A stretch of 64,000 nt of DNA from Koleobacter methoxysyntrophicus (GCF_017301615.1 NZ_CP059066.1:1409001-1473000); one strand, 5' to 3'; shown: positions 52,078 through 60,919, counted from the first letter of the stretch. Notes: generated from the letters alone by a model not told the origin. Made by a program: numbers and translations.

Positions 52078-53235
52078 ATGATAGAAAAAATAATACTCTT
52101 TGCCAGGACCACAGCCTTCGCAAACATAACACCGGGTCACATAATAATGATAATCATAGCCTGCACCCTCCTGTATCTTGCCATAGTAAAAAAATACGAG
52201 CCCCTGCTTTTAGTACCCATAGGGTTCGGCATGCTGCTTGCCAACATACCCCTAACAGGGCTCATGGCAGAACCCGTCTACGAACTCACAAACGAAGGCT
52301 ACAAACTAAAACAGGTAGGGGGTCTTCTGTATTACCTCTATCAGGGCAACAAACTGGGCATATTCCCGCCTTTAATATTCATGGGAGTAGGAGCCATGAC
52401 CGACTTCGGCCCCATGATAGCCAACCCCAAAAGCGTTCTATTAGGAGCAGCAGCCCAGTTAGGGATATTCACCACATTCATAGGAGCAATACTGCTCGAT
52501 TACACACTACAGGAAGCCGGGGCAATAGGCATAATAGGTGGAGCCGATGGGCCCACATCCATATTCCTTGCAACCAAACTGGCACCGCACCTTTTAGGCC
52601 CGATAGCAGTAGCAGCCTACTCATACATGGCACTAGTACCAATAATCCAGCCGCCCATAATGAAGGCGCTGACCACCAAAAAAGAGCGGATGACCGTAAT
52701 GGAACAGCTGAGGCCCGTATCCAAAACCGAAAAGATAATATTCCCCATAATAGTAACGCTCCTTGTAACCCTGTTCCTGCCCTCCGCATCACCGCTTATT
52801 GGGATGCTCATGCTGGGCAACCTCTTTAGGGAATGCGGTGTAACCAACAGATTATCGGATACAGCACAGAATGCACTGATAAACATAGTAACCATATTCC
52901 TAGGTACAACAGTCGGTGCGACAGCCAGTGCAGAGGCCTTCTTAAACCTGAAGACCATCGGCATTTTTGTACTGGGGATGCTCGCCTTTGCTGTGGGCAC
53001 AGCCGGCGGTGTGATACTCGGCAAGATTATGTATAGGCTGTCCGGCGGAAAGGTAAACCCCCTTATAGGTTCTGCAGGGGTATCCGCGGTTCCTATGGCT
53101 GCCAGGGTCTCTCAGGTGGTAGGCCAGAAGGAAAACCCCGGCAATTTCCTCCTGATGCACGCTATGGGGCCTAATGTTGCCGGTGTTATCGGCTCTGCCG
53201 TGGCCGCCGGTATTATGCTCTCGATTCTGGGGTAG
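52078..53235 (+). CDS. mmdB: Na+-translocating decarboxylase beta subunit
   Basis: A 385-residue OadB-like membrane protein that decarboxylates carboxybiotin and exports Na+. Typical segments are [60 protein letters not shown] and the C-terminal [19 protein letters not shown]. The first three quarters share the T-poor codon style of mmdA-D-C. From about 52940 the codon use reverts to that of the rest of the window, within the same gene. A terminator follows. Confidence 0.93.
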   Translation: MIEKIILFARTTAFANITPGHIIMIIIACTLLYLAIVKKYEPLLLVPIGFGMLLANIPLTGLMAEPVYELTNEGYKLKQVGGLLYYLYQGNKLGIFPPLIFMGVGAMTDFGPMIANPKSVLLGAAAQLGIFTTFIGAILLDYTLQEAGAIGIIGGADGPTSIFLATKLAPHLLGPIAVAAYSYMALVPIIQPPIMKALTTKKERMTVMEQLRPVSKTEKIIFPIIVTLLVTLFLPSASPLIGMLMLGNLFRECGVTNRLSDTAQNALINIVTIFLGTTVGATASAEAFLNLKTIGIFVLGMLAFAVGTAGGVILGKIMYRLSGGKVNPLIGSAGVSAVPMAARVSQVVGQKENPGNFLLMHAMGPNVAGVIGSAVAAGIMLSILG

Positions 53236-53240
53236 GTACA

Positions 53241-53275
53241 AAAAAGCTGGGTGATTTAATAATCCCGGCTTTTTT
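53241..53275 (+). terminator. Terminator of the decarboxylase operon
   Basis: AAAAAGCTGGG (53241-53251) pairs with CCCGGCTTTTT (53264-53274), one G-U pair, loop TGATTTAATAAT, 5 nt after the mmdB stop. Confidence 0.88.
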
Positions 53276-53458
53276 AATTATTTAATTACTTTTATCTATT
53301 CCCCAGTTTTTGGAATCCTCCTCTGGGGTCGTAGCATTAGGTTGCTGATAAATCCCGGAGCGATATTAAAGTCAATTTTTTTAAAATTTTTTTAAAAAAA
53401 AGAAGGATTTTTTTGCAAATTATAGAATAGAAAACATTAAAAAAAGTTATAAAAAAAC

Positions 53459-53603
53459 GACTATATACTTTATTCAGAAAACAATAGGCTTTGTATTGAA
53501 TTAATAGCGTTCCCGAAAGCACTTGTTTATGTTTTTGAAACCATGGATGGCGGGGAACAAAATTCCAGAGCAAGCGGAGCGCGTATGTAGAGTGAACGTT
53601 AAA
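53459..53603 (+). ncRNA. Structured RNA-like element, copy A (upstream of AOR operon)
   Basis: Conserved blocks shared with copy B (59742): CTATATACTTTA then TCAG and AAAC (53459-53482), TTGAAT (53496), GATGGCGG (53546) and AAATTCCAGA (53560). The spacing from block one to GATGGCGG is 87 here and 86 in copy B, and from GATGGCGG to AAATTCCAGA it is 14 in both. A stem GTTCCC/GGGAAC (53509-53514 and 53553-53558) encloses the GATGGCGG side. A small hairpin CAATA/TATTG lies at 53482-53498. The arms differ in sequence from copy B but pair in the same place, as expected of a conserved RNA. TATACT inside block one may be a -10 box. I could not match it to a known riboswitch class. Confidence 0.6.
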
Positions 53604-53636
53604 ATCTAACCGGTTCTTAATTATTACCGAGTGCTT

Positions 53637-53785
53637 ATGGCAGTTTAAACTCCGATCCTATAAGACCCCTATACGGGTTTTATAGGGCGAAAGGGCATAG
53701 AAAGCGATTTCCATGCCTGCCATTACGCAAAGGAGTTCATCGCTGTTTACGGGCCCGTACCTGCAAACAGCCGGTGAACTTTTTT
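53637..53785 (+). promoter_or_regulatory. Riboswitch-like fold overlapping an intrinsic terminator (Moco/Tuco candidate)
   Basis: Elements in order: ATGGCAG (53637), AACTCC (53648), a 12-bp hairpin (53657-53686), a second hairpin GGGCAT...ATGCC (53693-53717), CTGCCAT (53717), GGAGTT (53732), then a terminator (53734-53780) with six T. ATGGCAG pairs with CTGCCAT, and AACTCC pairs with GGAGTT. The 3' GGAGTT overlaps the terminator's left arm, so folding of the upstream part would prevent termination. The next gene encodes a tungsten/molybdenum-pterin enzyme, so a Moco/Tuco riboswitch is the best guess from context. I have not verified the class. Confidence 0.6.
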
Positions 53786-53846
53786 GTATAAAATTTAAAA
53801 AAGGAGGTGTAACCTGGCATCAGGTGTTCTGATAGCCAGAAGCGAT

Positions 53847-54326
53847 GTGAGTAAAATATTAATGCTCTCACCTGAAAGGTGTATAGGTTGTAGAACCTGT
53901 GAGCTGGTGTGTTCCTTTAATAAAACCAAGGCTTTTAATCCCAAATGTTCAAGGGTTACTGTTATCTCATATGATGAAGCTGCAATTTCCGTGCCCATAA
54001 TGTGTATGCAGTGTGAAGACCCTTCATGTATGAAAGTATGTCCTACTTCAGCCATCATGAAAGCCGATGATGGAACGGCTGTAATCGACGAAAAGAAATG
54101 TATAGGCTGCAAATTCTGCATTAGTGCATGTCCACTTGGGAACATAACTTTCAGCCCGATTGAAAGGAAGATAGTTAAATGCGACCTTTGCGGAGGCGAA
54201 CCCGGCTGTGCGGAGTTCTGCCCTTCAGGAGCAATTGAATTTAGGGAAGCTGCTCCAAATACCCTGAACAGAAAGAGAGTAATCGCCGAGAAGTTTAAAG
54301 AGTTATTCGGGGAGGTGATTGCATAA
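53847..54326 (+). CDS. Four-cluster ferredoxin-type electron carrier, AOR partner
   Basis: A 159-residue iron-sulfur protein with four cysteine groups: [37 protein letters not shown] and [15 protein letters not shown], room for four [4Fe-4S] clusters (HycB/AorA-like). It should carry electrons to or from AOR, whose ATG overlaps its stop. The start is uncertain. GTG 53847 lacks a ribosome site, whereas a perfect AAGGAGGTG at 53801-53809 sits five bases before an in-frame CTG at 53814. It is the first gene of the AOR operon, behind the riboswitch-like leader. Confidence 0.9.
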   Translation: MSKILMLSPERCIGCRTCELVCSFNKTKAFNPKCSRVTVISYDEAAISVPIMCMQCEDPSCMKVCPTSAIMKADDGTAVIDEKKCIGCKFCISACPLGNITFSPIERKIVKCDLCGGEPGCAEFCPSGAIEFREAAPNTLNRKRVIAEKFKELFGEVIA

Positions 54327-56131
54327 TGTTTGGATGGACCGGTACCTTACTCCGTGTAAATTTGACCGAGGGTACTGTCAAAAAGGAAGCCTTAAATCTG
54401 AGAGATGCCAAGCTGTATTTGGGAGGGCGGGGTTTCGGGACAAAAATAATGATGGATGAGGTTGATCCCGGGGTTGACCCGTTTAGCCCCGATAATAAAT
54501 TGATATTCATGACGGGACCGCTGACAGGAACCCTGGCTGCAAGCCCGGGAAGATATGAAGTTATAGCAAAAGCCCCCCTAACCGGTACAATAGGGGCTTC
54601 CAATTCAGGGGGTCATTTTGGCCCGGAATTGAAGTTCGCAGGTTATGATGGGGTAATCTTTGAAGGCAGGGCAGAAAAGCCGGTATATCTGTGGATAAAT
54701 GATGACTATGTTGAACTGAGAAGTGCAGAACACCTGTGGGGGAAAAACACCTTTGACACTACCGATGAATTGCTGAAAGAGACTTCCGATGATGCAAGGG
54801 TCGCCTGTATCGGCCCTGCCGGTGAAAAGCTTGTACTTTTTGCAGGGGTAATAAATGACAAACACAGGGCAGCCGGCCGCTCAGGTCTTGGGGCCGTAAT
54901 GGGTTCTAAAAATCTAAAGGCCGTGGCAGTTAGAGGAACAAAATCGATTGAGGTGGCAGATCCGGAGGGGTTTTTAGAAAAATGTAAAGATATACGTAGA
55001 AAGTTAAAACAGCATCCCGTAACAGGGACCGGGCTTCCCACCTATGGAACGGAAATACTGATTAATATATTGAACCAGTCCGGGGCTCTCCCTACCAGGA
55101 ACTGGAGGGATGGTGGATATTTCGAACATGCAGATGATACAGGTGGAGAAACACTGAGAGAAAAATACCTTGTTAGAAATAAGGGCTGTTTCGGGTGTTC
55201 AATAGGTTGCGGAAGGGTAACAAGAATCCCTGAAGGCAAATTTAAGGGCTTTGGGGAAGGGCCGGAATACGAGGCAGCCTGGGCATATGGTGCAGACTGT
55301 GGGGTCAGGGACCTTGCGGCCATAAGCAGGGCGAACTTTATCTGCAATGAGCTGGGCCTTGACCCGATTACCATGGGTGCAACTATAGCATGTACCATGG
55401 AAATGTATGAAAAAGGTATCCTATCAAGAAAAGATGTGGGCAGGGATGTGCCGTTTGGTGATGCCGAAGCAATAGTTGAATTAACAAGAATGACGGGTTT
55501 AAGAGAGGGGTTCGGAAATAAGCTGGCCGAAGGTTCCTATAGACTGGCATCAAGCTACGGCCACCCCGAATTATCTATGTCGGTTAAAAAACAGGAAATG
55601 CCGGCTTATGATGCAAGGGGTGTCCAGGGTATGGGCCTCGAGTACGCAACTTCAAATCGGGGAGGCTGCCATGTAAGGGGGTACCTGACATCTCCGGAAA
55701 TCCTCGGCATTCCCCAGAAACTTGACCCGCTGGTAACTACCGATAAAGCTGCATGGCTTAAGACCTTCCAGGACCTGACTGCAGTTGTGGATTCTTGTGG
55801 AATATGTCTGTTCACCACCTTTGCCCTGGGGCTTCCAGACATTTCTTCCATGCTGAGAACGGCATTGGCATGGGACTATTCCGATGAGGATGTCCTTAAA
55901 ATAGGAGAGAGGATATGGAACCTTGAAAGGATGTTTAATTTAAAGGCGGGATTTACCAAAGCCGATGATACTCTGCCCCCCAGGCTGCTGAATGAACCGC
56001 TGAAATCAGGGCCTGCCAGGGGCAAGGTTGTTGAACTGGATGTAATGCTTAAAGAATATTATGAAATAAGGGGCTGGGATAAAGACGGCGTACCCACAGA
56101 AGAGAAGTTAAAAGGGCTTTCTATAAAATAG
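54326..56131 (+). CDS. aor: Tungsten/molybdenum aldehyde:ferredoxin oxidoreductase
   Basis: Oxidises aldehydes to acids, or reduces acids, using a bis-pterin tungsten or molybdenum centre and one [4Fe-4S] cluster. The 601-residue protein has the pterin-binding [23 protein letters not shown], the cluster cysteines in [11 protein letters not shown] and the distal DSCGICLF, plus [15 protein letters not shown]. Length is typical. It overlaps the ferredoxin gene by one base. Downstream MoaD-like and NuoEFG-like genes suggest an NAD(H)-linked complex. The preference for W or Mo cannot be read from sequence. Confidence 0.94.
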   Translation: MFGWTGTLLRVNLTEGTVKKEALNLRDAKLYLGGRGFGTKIMMDEVDPGVDPFSPDNKLIFMTGPLTGTLAASPGRYEVIAKAPLTGTIGASNSGGHFGPELKFAGYDGVIFEGRAEKPVYLWINDDYVELRSAEHLWGKNTFDTTDELLKETSDDARVACIGPAGEKLVLFAGVINDKHRAAGRSGLGAVMGSKNLKAVAVRGTKSIEVADPEGFLEKCKDIRRKLKQHPVTGTGLPTYGTEILINILNQSGALPTRNWRDGGYFEHADDTGGETLREKYLVRNKGCFGCSIGCGRVTRIPEGKFKGFGEGPEYEAAWAYGADCGVRDLAAISRANFICNELGLDPITMGATIACTMEMYEKGILSRKDVGRDVPFGDAEAIVELTRMTGLREGFGNKLAEGSYRLASSYGHPELSMSVKKQEMPAYDARGVQGMGLEYATSNRGGCHVRGYLTSPEILGIPQKLDPLVTTDKAAWLKTFQDLTAVVDSCGICLFTTFALGLPDISSMLRTALAWDYSDEDVLKIGERIWNLERMFNLKAGFTKADDTLPPRLLNEPLKSGPARGKVVELDVMLKEYYEIRGWDKDGVPTEEKLKGLSIK

Positions 56132-56171
56132 CCTTTTGTCGAGAAGTAAGAAGTAATATTTTTATCTATGA

Positions 56172-56213
56172 CTGCAGGCCGTCTTAGTATTATAATGCAT
56201 GGACGGCCTGCAG
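56172..56213 (+). other. Perfect 12-bp hairpin between AOR and the MoaD-like gene
   Basis: CTGCAGGCCGTC (56172-56183) pairs perfectly with GACGGCCTGCAG (56202-56213). The 18-base loop contains TATAAT, and no T-run follows. It may protect or process the message, or lower expression of downstream genes relative to AOR. Confidence 0.6.
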
Positions 56214-56241
56214 GTATAATAAAATTTATCGGGGTATGGAT

Positions 56242-56511
56242 ATGAAGGTAAAATTCTTTGCGTATATAAGGGATTACACAAACTCAAGGGAAATCGAATT
56301 TGGATACTGTAAAACGGTTAGGGAGCTTCTGCAGCGATTATGCAAAAAGTACGGTCAGAAATTTAAAGACAGGGTTTTTAAAGGGGAGGAACTGAGCGGG
56401 GAGGTATTAATCCTCGTCAATGGCAGGGATATTGTTCACCTTAACCACCTGAATACCACTTTAAACGAAGATGATGAAATATGTATATTTCCAGTTATAG
56501 CCGGGGGTTGA
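56242..56511 (+). CDS. MoaD/ThiS-like sulfur carrier
   Basis: An 89-residue ubiquitin-like protein that ends in Gly-Gly (FPVIAGG), the site for adenylation and thiocarboxylation in molybdopterin synthesis. The sequence KVKFFAYIRDYTNSREIEF then TVRELLQRLCKKYG matches the family. Such proteins often sit next to tungsten AOR genes and may be dedicated to the W/Mo pterin cofactor. ATG 56242 is chosen over 56236 because GGGGT abuts the latter. Confidence 0.88.
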   Translation: MKVKFFAYIRDYTNSREIEFGYCKTVRELLQRLCKKYGQKFKDRVFKGEELSGEVLILVNGRDIVHLNHLNTTLNEDDEICIFPVIAGG

Positions 56512-56548
56512 AACAATATCTCAATTTCTAAGGAAGGTGAATCCTTTT

Positions 56549-57028
56549 ATGTTTTACACAAAAACTATATTAAACAAATACCCGAAAGAACAGAGGTACC
56601 TCCTTGCTGTTCTGCAGGATATACAGAAAAAATACAATTACCTGCCCAGAGGAGCTTTAATAATGGTACAGGAATACTTCGATGTACCCTTAAGTAAACT
56701 ATACAGCATGGCTACCTTCTATAAAGCTCTAAGTTTAAAACCCAAAGGTAAATATATTATAAGGGTTTGTGACGGAACGGCGTGTCATATCAGGGGTTCT
56801 GCCTTAATAATCGATGAAATACACAGGCTTCTCAATATCCTTCCCGGAGACACAACGGAGGACGGAAATTTTTCACTGGAAACCGTAAACTGCCTCGGTT
56901 CTTGTGCTTTAGCCCCGGTTATGGTAATTAATGACAAATACTACGGAAATGTTACACCGGCTCTGGTGAGACGGATTCTCAAAGAATATGGAGGCGTAAA
57001 TTGTGAACATATTCAAGAGAAAGGTTAA
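56549..57028 (+). CDS. NuoE/HymA-like [2Fe-2S] subunit
   Basis: A 159-residue thioredoxin-fold [2Fe-2S] subunit homologous to the 24-kDa subunit of complex I and to HymA of NAD-reducing hydrogenases. The cluster ligands are in VCDGTACHIRG and NCLGSCALAPVM, and the N-terminal helical domain has LLAVLQDIQKKYNYLP. The ATG at 56549 has AAGGTGA 8 nt upstream. It overlaps the next gene by 26 nt. Confidence 0.93.
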   Translation: MFYTKTILNKYPKEQRYLLAVLQDIQKKYNYLPRGALIMVQEYFDVPLSKLYSMATFYKALSLKPKGKYIIRVCDGTACHIRGSALIIDEIHRLLNILPGDTTEDGNFSLETVNCLGSCALAPVMVINDKYYGNVTPALVRRILKEYGGVNCEHIQEKG

Positions 57029-58829
57029 GAAAACGGTTCTTGTATGCTGCGGCACGGGCTGTCTGGCTAATAACAGCTTCGAAATATATAAAGGTCTGAA
57101 GAAAAAGATTGAAGATCTGGCCGTCAATGTTAAAGTCCGTCCTGTGGTCAAGGCTACGGGCTGCAACGGGCTGTGTGAAAAAGGGCCTATTGTAACTATC
57201 CTTCCCGATGACGTTTTTTATTGCGGTGTTAAGGTAACAGATGTAGATGAAATTGTAGAAAACACTGTATTGAATAATAAAGTAATAGAAAGGCTTTTAT
57301 ATTTTGATTCAGCGAAGGGGAAAAAGGTAAGATCCCATAAACAAAGCGAGTTTTACAGGAAACAGTTGAAGATTGCCCTTCGAAATATCGGGCAGATTGA
57401 CCCCGGGAATATAGACGATTATATTGAAAGAGGCGGATACAGTGCTCTAAGGAAGGTCCTTTTTAAAATGTCTCCTAAAGGGGTTATTTCAGAGGTGGAA
57501 AGGTCAGGATTAAGGGGAAGAGGTGGAGCCGGATTCCCTGCCGGCCTCAAATGGAGGCAATGTGCTGAAATGGATAACTTTCCCAAATACGTGGTTTGTA
57601 ACGGTGATGAAGGGGATCCCGGAGCCTTTATGGATAGAAGCATAATGGAAGGTGACCCCCACAGTATACTCGAGGGCATACTTATCGGTGCATATGCTGT
57701 CGGTTCAGAGAAGGGATTTATTTATATCAGAGATGAATATTCCCTTGCAATAAAAAATATGACGAAGGCTATAGAAAAAGCTGCCGAACGGGGTTTTTTA
57801 GGACAAAACATAATGGGTAAGGGATTTAGTTTCGATATCGAGATTGTAAGGGGCGGTGGGGCCTTTGTCTGCGGTGAATCTACTGCCCTTATGGCTTCAA
57901 TAGAAGGCAGGGTCGGAGAGCCAAGGATTAAATATATTCATTCTACAGAAAAGGGTTTGTGGGGGCAGCCTACGGTATTGAACAATGTGGAAACCTGGGC
58001 AAATATACCTGTGATAATAAACAAAGGGGCCGGCTGGTTCAGCCGCATCGGGTCAAAGGGCAGCAGAGGGACGAAGGTGTTTTCCCTGGTAGGAAAGGTA
58101 AGGAATACCGGTCTTATTGAAGTACCAATGGGAATAACCCTCAGGGAGATAATATTTGATATCGGTGGGGGGATTATCGGCAGCGGGAAGTTCAAAGCCG
58201 TCCAAACCGGAGGGCCATCGGGAGGCTGTATTCCGGAAAGCCTTTTAGGCTTAGGGGTAGATTTCGATTCCCTTAATGAGGTGGGGGCGATGATGGGGTC
58301 CGGCGGCATGATAGTTATGGATGAGAACACGTGCATGGTGGAGGTGGCGAGATACTATCTGAAATTCCTGTCCGAAGAATCCTGCGGGAAGTGTATCCCG
58401 TGCAGGGAAGGGATTAAAAGGATGCTCGAAATATTGGAAGATATGTGCACAGGGAAGGGCCGGGAAGAAGATATCGAGTTACTGCTGGAAATTTCAGAAA
58501 CGGTAAAAGAGGCATCCCTATGCGGCCTGGGTAAAACCGCTCCCAATCCCGTTATAACAACTATCAAATACTTCAGAGACGAATATCTGGCCCATATAAA
58601 AGATAGGCGGTGTCCTGCAGGGATATGCAGGGAATTAACCGTTTACTATATTGACAGAGATGTATGCAGAGGGTGCGGCCTTTGCAGGAAGGGCTGCCCG
58701 ACGGAAGCAATATCGGGAGAGATAGGTTCCCGTTTTACCATAGATACTTCAAAGTGCATTAAATGCGGAAGCTGCAAAGAGATATGCAGGCTTAATGCTG
58801 TGAAGGTTTTAGGAGGGGCAGCAGAATGA
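57003..58829 (+). CDS. NuoF/HymB-like FMN/NADH subunit with extra ferredoxin domain
   Basis: A 608-residue NAD(H)-reactive subunit. The order is: an N-terminal thioredoxin-like [2Fe-2S] domain (VLVCCGTGCLAN, ATGCNGLCEKGP), the FMN/NADH fold (RGRGGAGFPAGLKW, CNGDEGDPGAFMDR, GAGAYVCGEETAL-like GGGAFVCGESTAL), the N3 cluster ligand SCGKCIPCREG, and a C-terminal two-cluster ferredoxin domain (CRGCGLCRKGCP, CIKCGSCKEICR). This architecture is shared with electron-bifurcating hydrogenases and formate dehydrogenases. The GTG start follows GGAGG 8 nt upstream within the nuoE-like gene. Confidence 0.93.
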   Translation: MNIFKRKVKKTVLVCCGTGCLANNSFEIYKGLKKKIEDLAVNVKVRPVVKATGCNGLCEKGPIVTILPDDVFYCGVKVTDVDEIVENTVLNNKVIERLLYFDSAKGKKVRSHKQSEFYRKQLKIALRNIGQIDPGNIDDYIERGGYSALRKVLFKMSPKGVISEVERSGLRGRGGAGFPAGLKWRQCAEMDNFPKYVVCNGDEGDPGAFMDRSIMEGDPHSILEGILIGAYAVGSEKGFIYIRDEYSLAIKNMTKAIEKAAERGFLGQNIMGKGFSFDIEIVRGGGAFVCGESTALMASIEGRVGEPRIKYIHSTEKGLWGQPTVLNNVETWANIPVIINKGAGWFSRIGSKGSRGTKVFSLVGKVRNTGLIEVPMGITLREIIFDIGGGIIGSGKFKAVQTGGPSGGCIPESLLGLGVDFDSLNEVGAMMGSGGMIVMDENTCMVEVARYYLKFLSEESCGKCIPCREGIKRMLEILEDMCTGKGREEDIELLLEISETVKEASLCGLGKTAPNPVITTIKYFRDEYLAHIKDRRCPAGICRELTVYYIDRDVCRGCGLCRKGCPTEAISGEIGSRFTIDTSKCIKCGSCKEICRLNAVKVLGGAAE

Positions 58830-59590
58830 AGGTCATGATCGATGGGAAAAAATATGATGCCGAATATGGAGAATATATTTTAAATGTAGCAAGGAGAAAC
58901 GCGGTAAATATACCTGCACTGTGCCATTCCGATGCTTTACCGGGTCAGGGGAACTGCAGAATGTGTATCGTAGAAATTGTTGATAAAGGGAGAAAAAGCA
59001 TAGTAGCTTCATGTGCATATCCTATTACAGGAGAAATAGAGATTGTAACGAACTCCGAAAGAATATATAGAATAAGGAAAACCATTGTAAGGCTGCTTTC
59101 TGCTTCAGCCCCAGATAATGAATATATAAACAGGTTGAGAAAGGAATACGATATTCCCCCGGAGACCCGATTTAAGGTTGATAGAGATGGGAAGTGTATT
59201 TTGTGCGGCCTTTGTGTAAGGGCATGCGATGAAATAGGAGTTAGTGCCATATCTACCGTAAACAGGGGGACGACTAAACGGGTATCGACGCCCTTCGACG
59301 AACCTTCAACCGTATGTATTGGGTGTGGGGCATGTGCCTATATCTGCCCTACAGGAACGATAGAGGTTAATGAGGATGAGGGCAGGAGGGTCATATGGAA
59401 TAAGACCTTCGAGCTTTTAAAGTGCTCGGAGTGCGGGGAATACTTTATAACGCGGGAACAATACGAATATATTAAAAAAAGGTATGATTTAGCAGACACG
59501 AATGAGTTATTATGTGATAAATGCAAAAAGAAGGGAATAGGTGATAAGTTGACAAATGTGCTGCATAATGTAATACCCGTGCAAAAATAA
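58826..59590 (+). CDS. NuoG/HymC-like short iron-sulfur subunit
   Basis: A 254-residue protein resembling the N-terminal part of complex I NuoG. It has a [2Fe-2S] domain (CHSDALPGQGNCRMCIVEI, then SCAYPI) and two [4Fe-4S] sites (CILCGLCVRACDEIG, CIGCGACAYICPTG). A further C-terminal zinc-ribbon-like pair follows (LKCSECGEYF and LLCDKCKKKG). The molybdopterin domain of full NuoG is missing, so the catalytic partner must be separate; AOR is the natural candidate. It overlaps the nuoF-like gene by 4 nt and ends the operon. Confidence 0.9.
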   Translation: MKVMIDGKKYDAEYGEYILNVARRNAVNIPALCHSDALPGQGNCRMCIVEIVDKGRKSIVASCAYPITGEIEIVTNSERIYRIRKTIVRLLSASAPDNEYINRLRKEYDIPPETRFKVDRDGKCILCGLCVRACDEIGVSAISTVNRGTTKRVSTPFDEPSTVCIGCGACAYICPTGTIEVNEDEGRRVIWNKTFELLKCSECGEYFITREQYEYIKKRYDLADTNELLCDKCKKKGIGDKLTNVLHNVIPVQK

Positions 59591-59603
59591 AGAGGATTTT
59601 AAA

Positions 59604-59643
59604 AGGCCGTTTTGTGTTTTTTAACAAAGCGGCTTAATTATTT
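59604..59643 (+). terminator. Terminator of the AOR operon
   Basis: GCCGTTTTGT (59606-59615) pairs with ACAAAGCGGC (59624-59633), one G-U pair, followed by TTAATTATTTT. It lies 15 nt after the stop of the NuoG-like gene. Confidence 0.8.
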
Positions 59644-59741
59644 TATAATATTTCACCAATAAAAATCAAAAAGCTTTATAAGTATATTACAAAGGAATTT
59701 AAAAAGTTTTTAAGAATTAGTAAATTATATTAAAAAATAAT

Positions 59742-59905
59742 GGCTATATACTTTACTCAGGAAACGGCAAGTCCGGTTGAATAAATGGCAAACACATAAG
59801 CGACTGTTAATTTGGCTCCTAGCCTGTGATGGCGGAGAGCCAAATTCCAGAATGAACAGAGCTAAGAGCGGTGCGAACGGCAAGCGGAGGGATGCCGTAG
59901 GTAAG
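59742..59905 (+). ncRNA. Structured RNA-like element, copy B (upstream of DUF2877-FdrA operon)
   Basis: It shares with copy A (53459) the blocks CTATATACTTTA/TCAG/AAAC (59742-59765), TTGAAT (59777), GATGGCGG (59828) and AAATTCCAGA (59842), with spacing equal to within two bases. Stem AATTTGGCTC (59809-59818) with GAGCCAAATT (59837-59846) is a perfect 10-bp pairing at the position where copy A has GTTCCC/GGGAAC. A further hairpin ACGGC/GCCGT (59876-59898) follows. It fills the gap 59644-59933 and ends just before the ribosome site of the DUF2877 gene. No terminator is seen, so control may be at translation. The class is unknown. Confidence 0.6.
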
Positions 59906-59933
59906 AGAAATGTTTGCAAAGAGGGGAATCAGT

Positions 59934-60839
59934 TTGAAGGGATTGCTTATAGGCTTAAGGGCTAAAAAGGCCTTAAAAAAACAGCAGGGCGCGGAATTTT
60001 GGTCTGTGCATTCGGTATTTAAACATGCCGTTAATCTGGAATTAAATGAAGATATAATAACCCTTGTTACCCGAAACATTTCACCCCATCCCTTCACAAT
60101 TACCCTTCCCGTAGAAGACATGGTGGATTTAGGGTTATCCCGGGGGGATATTGTTCAGGCCGGGGAAAGCTGTATTGCCTTAAAAAACGGAATGGAAATC
60201 CAGCTCGAACAGACACCTGTATGGGATTCGAGGCCACATTACACGGATGACTTTTTTACAAAGAATGAACTGATTAAGAGGATTGAAGCCCTTAAAGAAA
60301 TCAGTGTTCTGGAACATAAAGGGGGATTATCGGAAATATTTAAAAACCCAAATATAACCAACCCTTTTATAAAGGCTTCACATTTCCAGATATCAAGATT
60401 AATCAGCAGCCAGATTGCAAGAGATTACAAAGAAATTGTTTCTTCGGGTAAAGCCCTTATAGGCATGGGTCAGGGGTTAACCCCTTCCGGGGATGACTTC
60501 CTTGCGGGGTATATGGTGACTTTCCTGTATGCTGCACCTCTTTCAGGTATTCCGAGAGAAACCATCACGGAATTAAACGGTAAATTAATAGAAGGCAGTA
60601 ATGCTAAAACAACCTTTATCAGCTGGAAATTAATGAATTATGCGGCCCGGGGAGAAATTTCCCTTGATGTAAGGGAACTTATCCAGAGCCTCTTATACCG
60701 GTCTAAAGGCGGTAATTTGCACAGGAAAGCCGGCAGGGTAATGGAATTCGGGGAAACATCGGGCAGCGATACCATTGTAGGTATTATGTGCTGTATGATG
60801 GGTTTGCTTGGAATGGAAAGGTATCTGTATGGATCATAG
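59934..60839 (+). CDS. DUF2877 protein (AllH/YlbF-like)
   Basis: A 301-residue DUF2877 protein. In E. coli the homologue AllH is a component of the oxamate carbamoyltransferase complex (AllFGH), which converts carbamoyl-oxamate (oxalurate) and phosphate to oxamate and carbamoyl phosphate in anaerobic allantoin use. The conserved core GKALIGMGQGLTPSGDDFLAGYM is present. The TTG at 59934 has GAGGGG 7 nt upstream; ATG 59910 is an alternative. It is the first gene of a cluster with FdrA and DUF1116 and lies directly behind RNA element B. Confidence 0.85.
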   Translation: MKGLLIGLRAKKALKKQQGAEFWSVHSVFKHAVNLELNEDIITLVTRNISPHPFTITLPVEDMVDLGLSRGDIVQAGESCIALKNGMEIQLEQTPVWDSRPHYTDDFFTKNELIKRIEALKEISVLEHKGGLSEIFKNPNITNPFIKASHFQISRLISSQIARDYKEIVSSGKALIGMGQGLTPSGDDFLAGYMVTFLYAAPLSGIPRETITELNGKLIEGSNAKTTFISWKLMNYAARGEISLDVRELIQSLLYRSKGGNLHRKAGRVMEFGETSGSDTIVGIMCCMMGLLGMERYLYGS

Positions 60840-60919
60840 GGTGATAGATTCCGGTATGGTTTAGCATAGTTCGATCAATTTTGCTGAAGGTATTCATGAT
60901 GGCAAAGGAGGAAAGGAAT

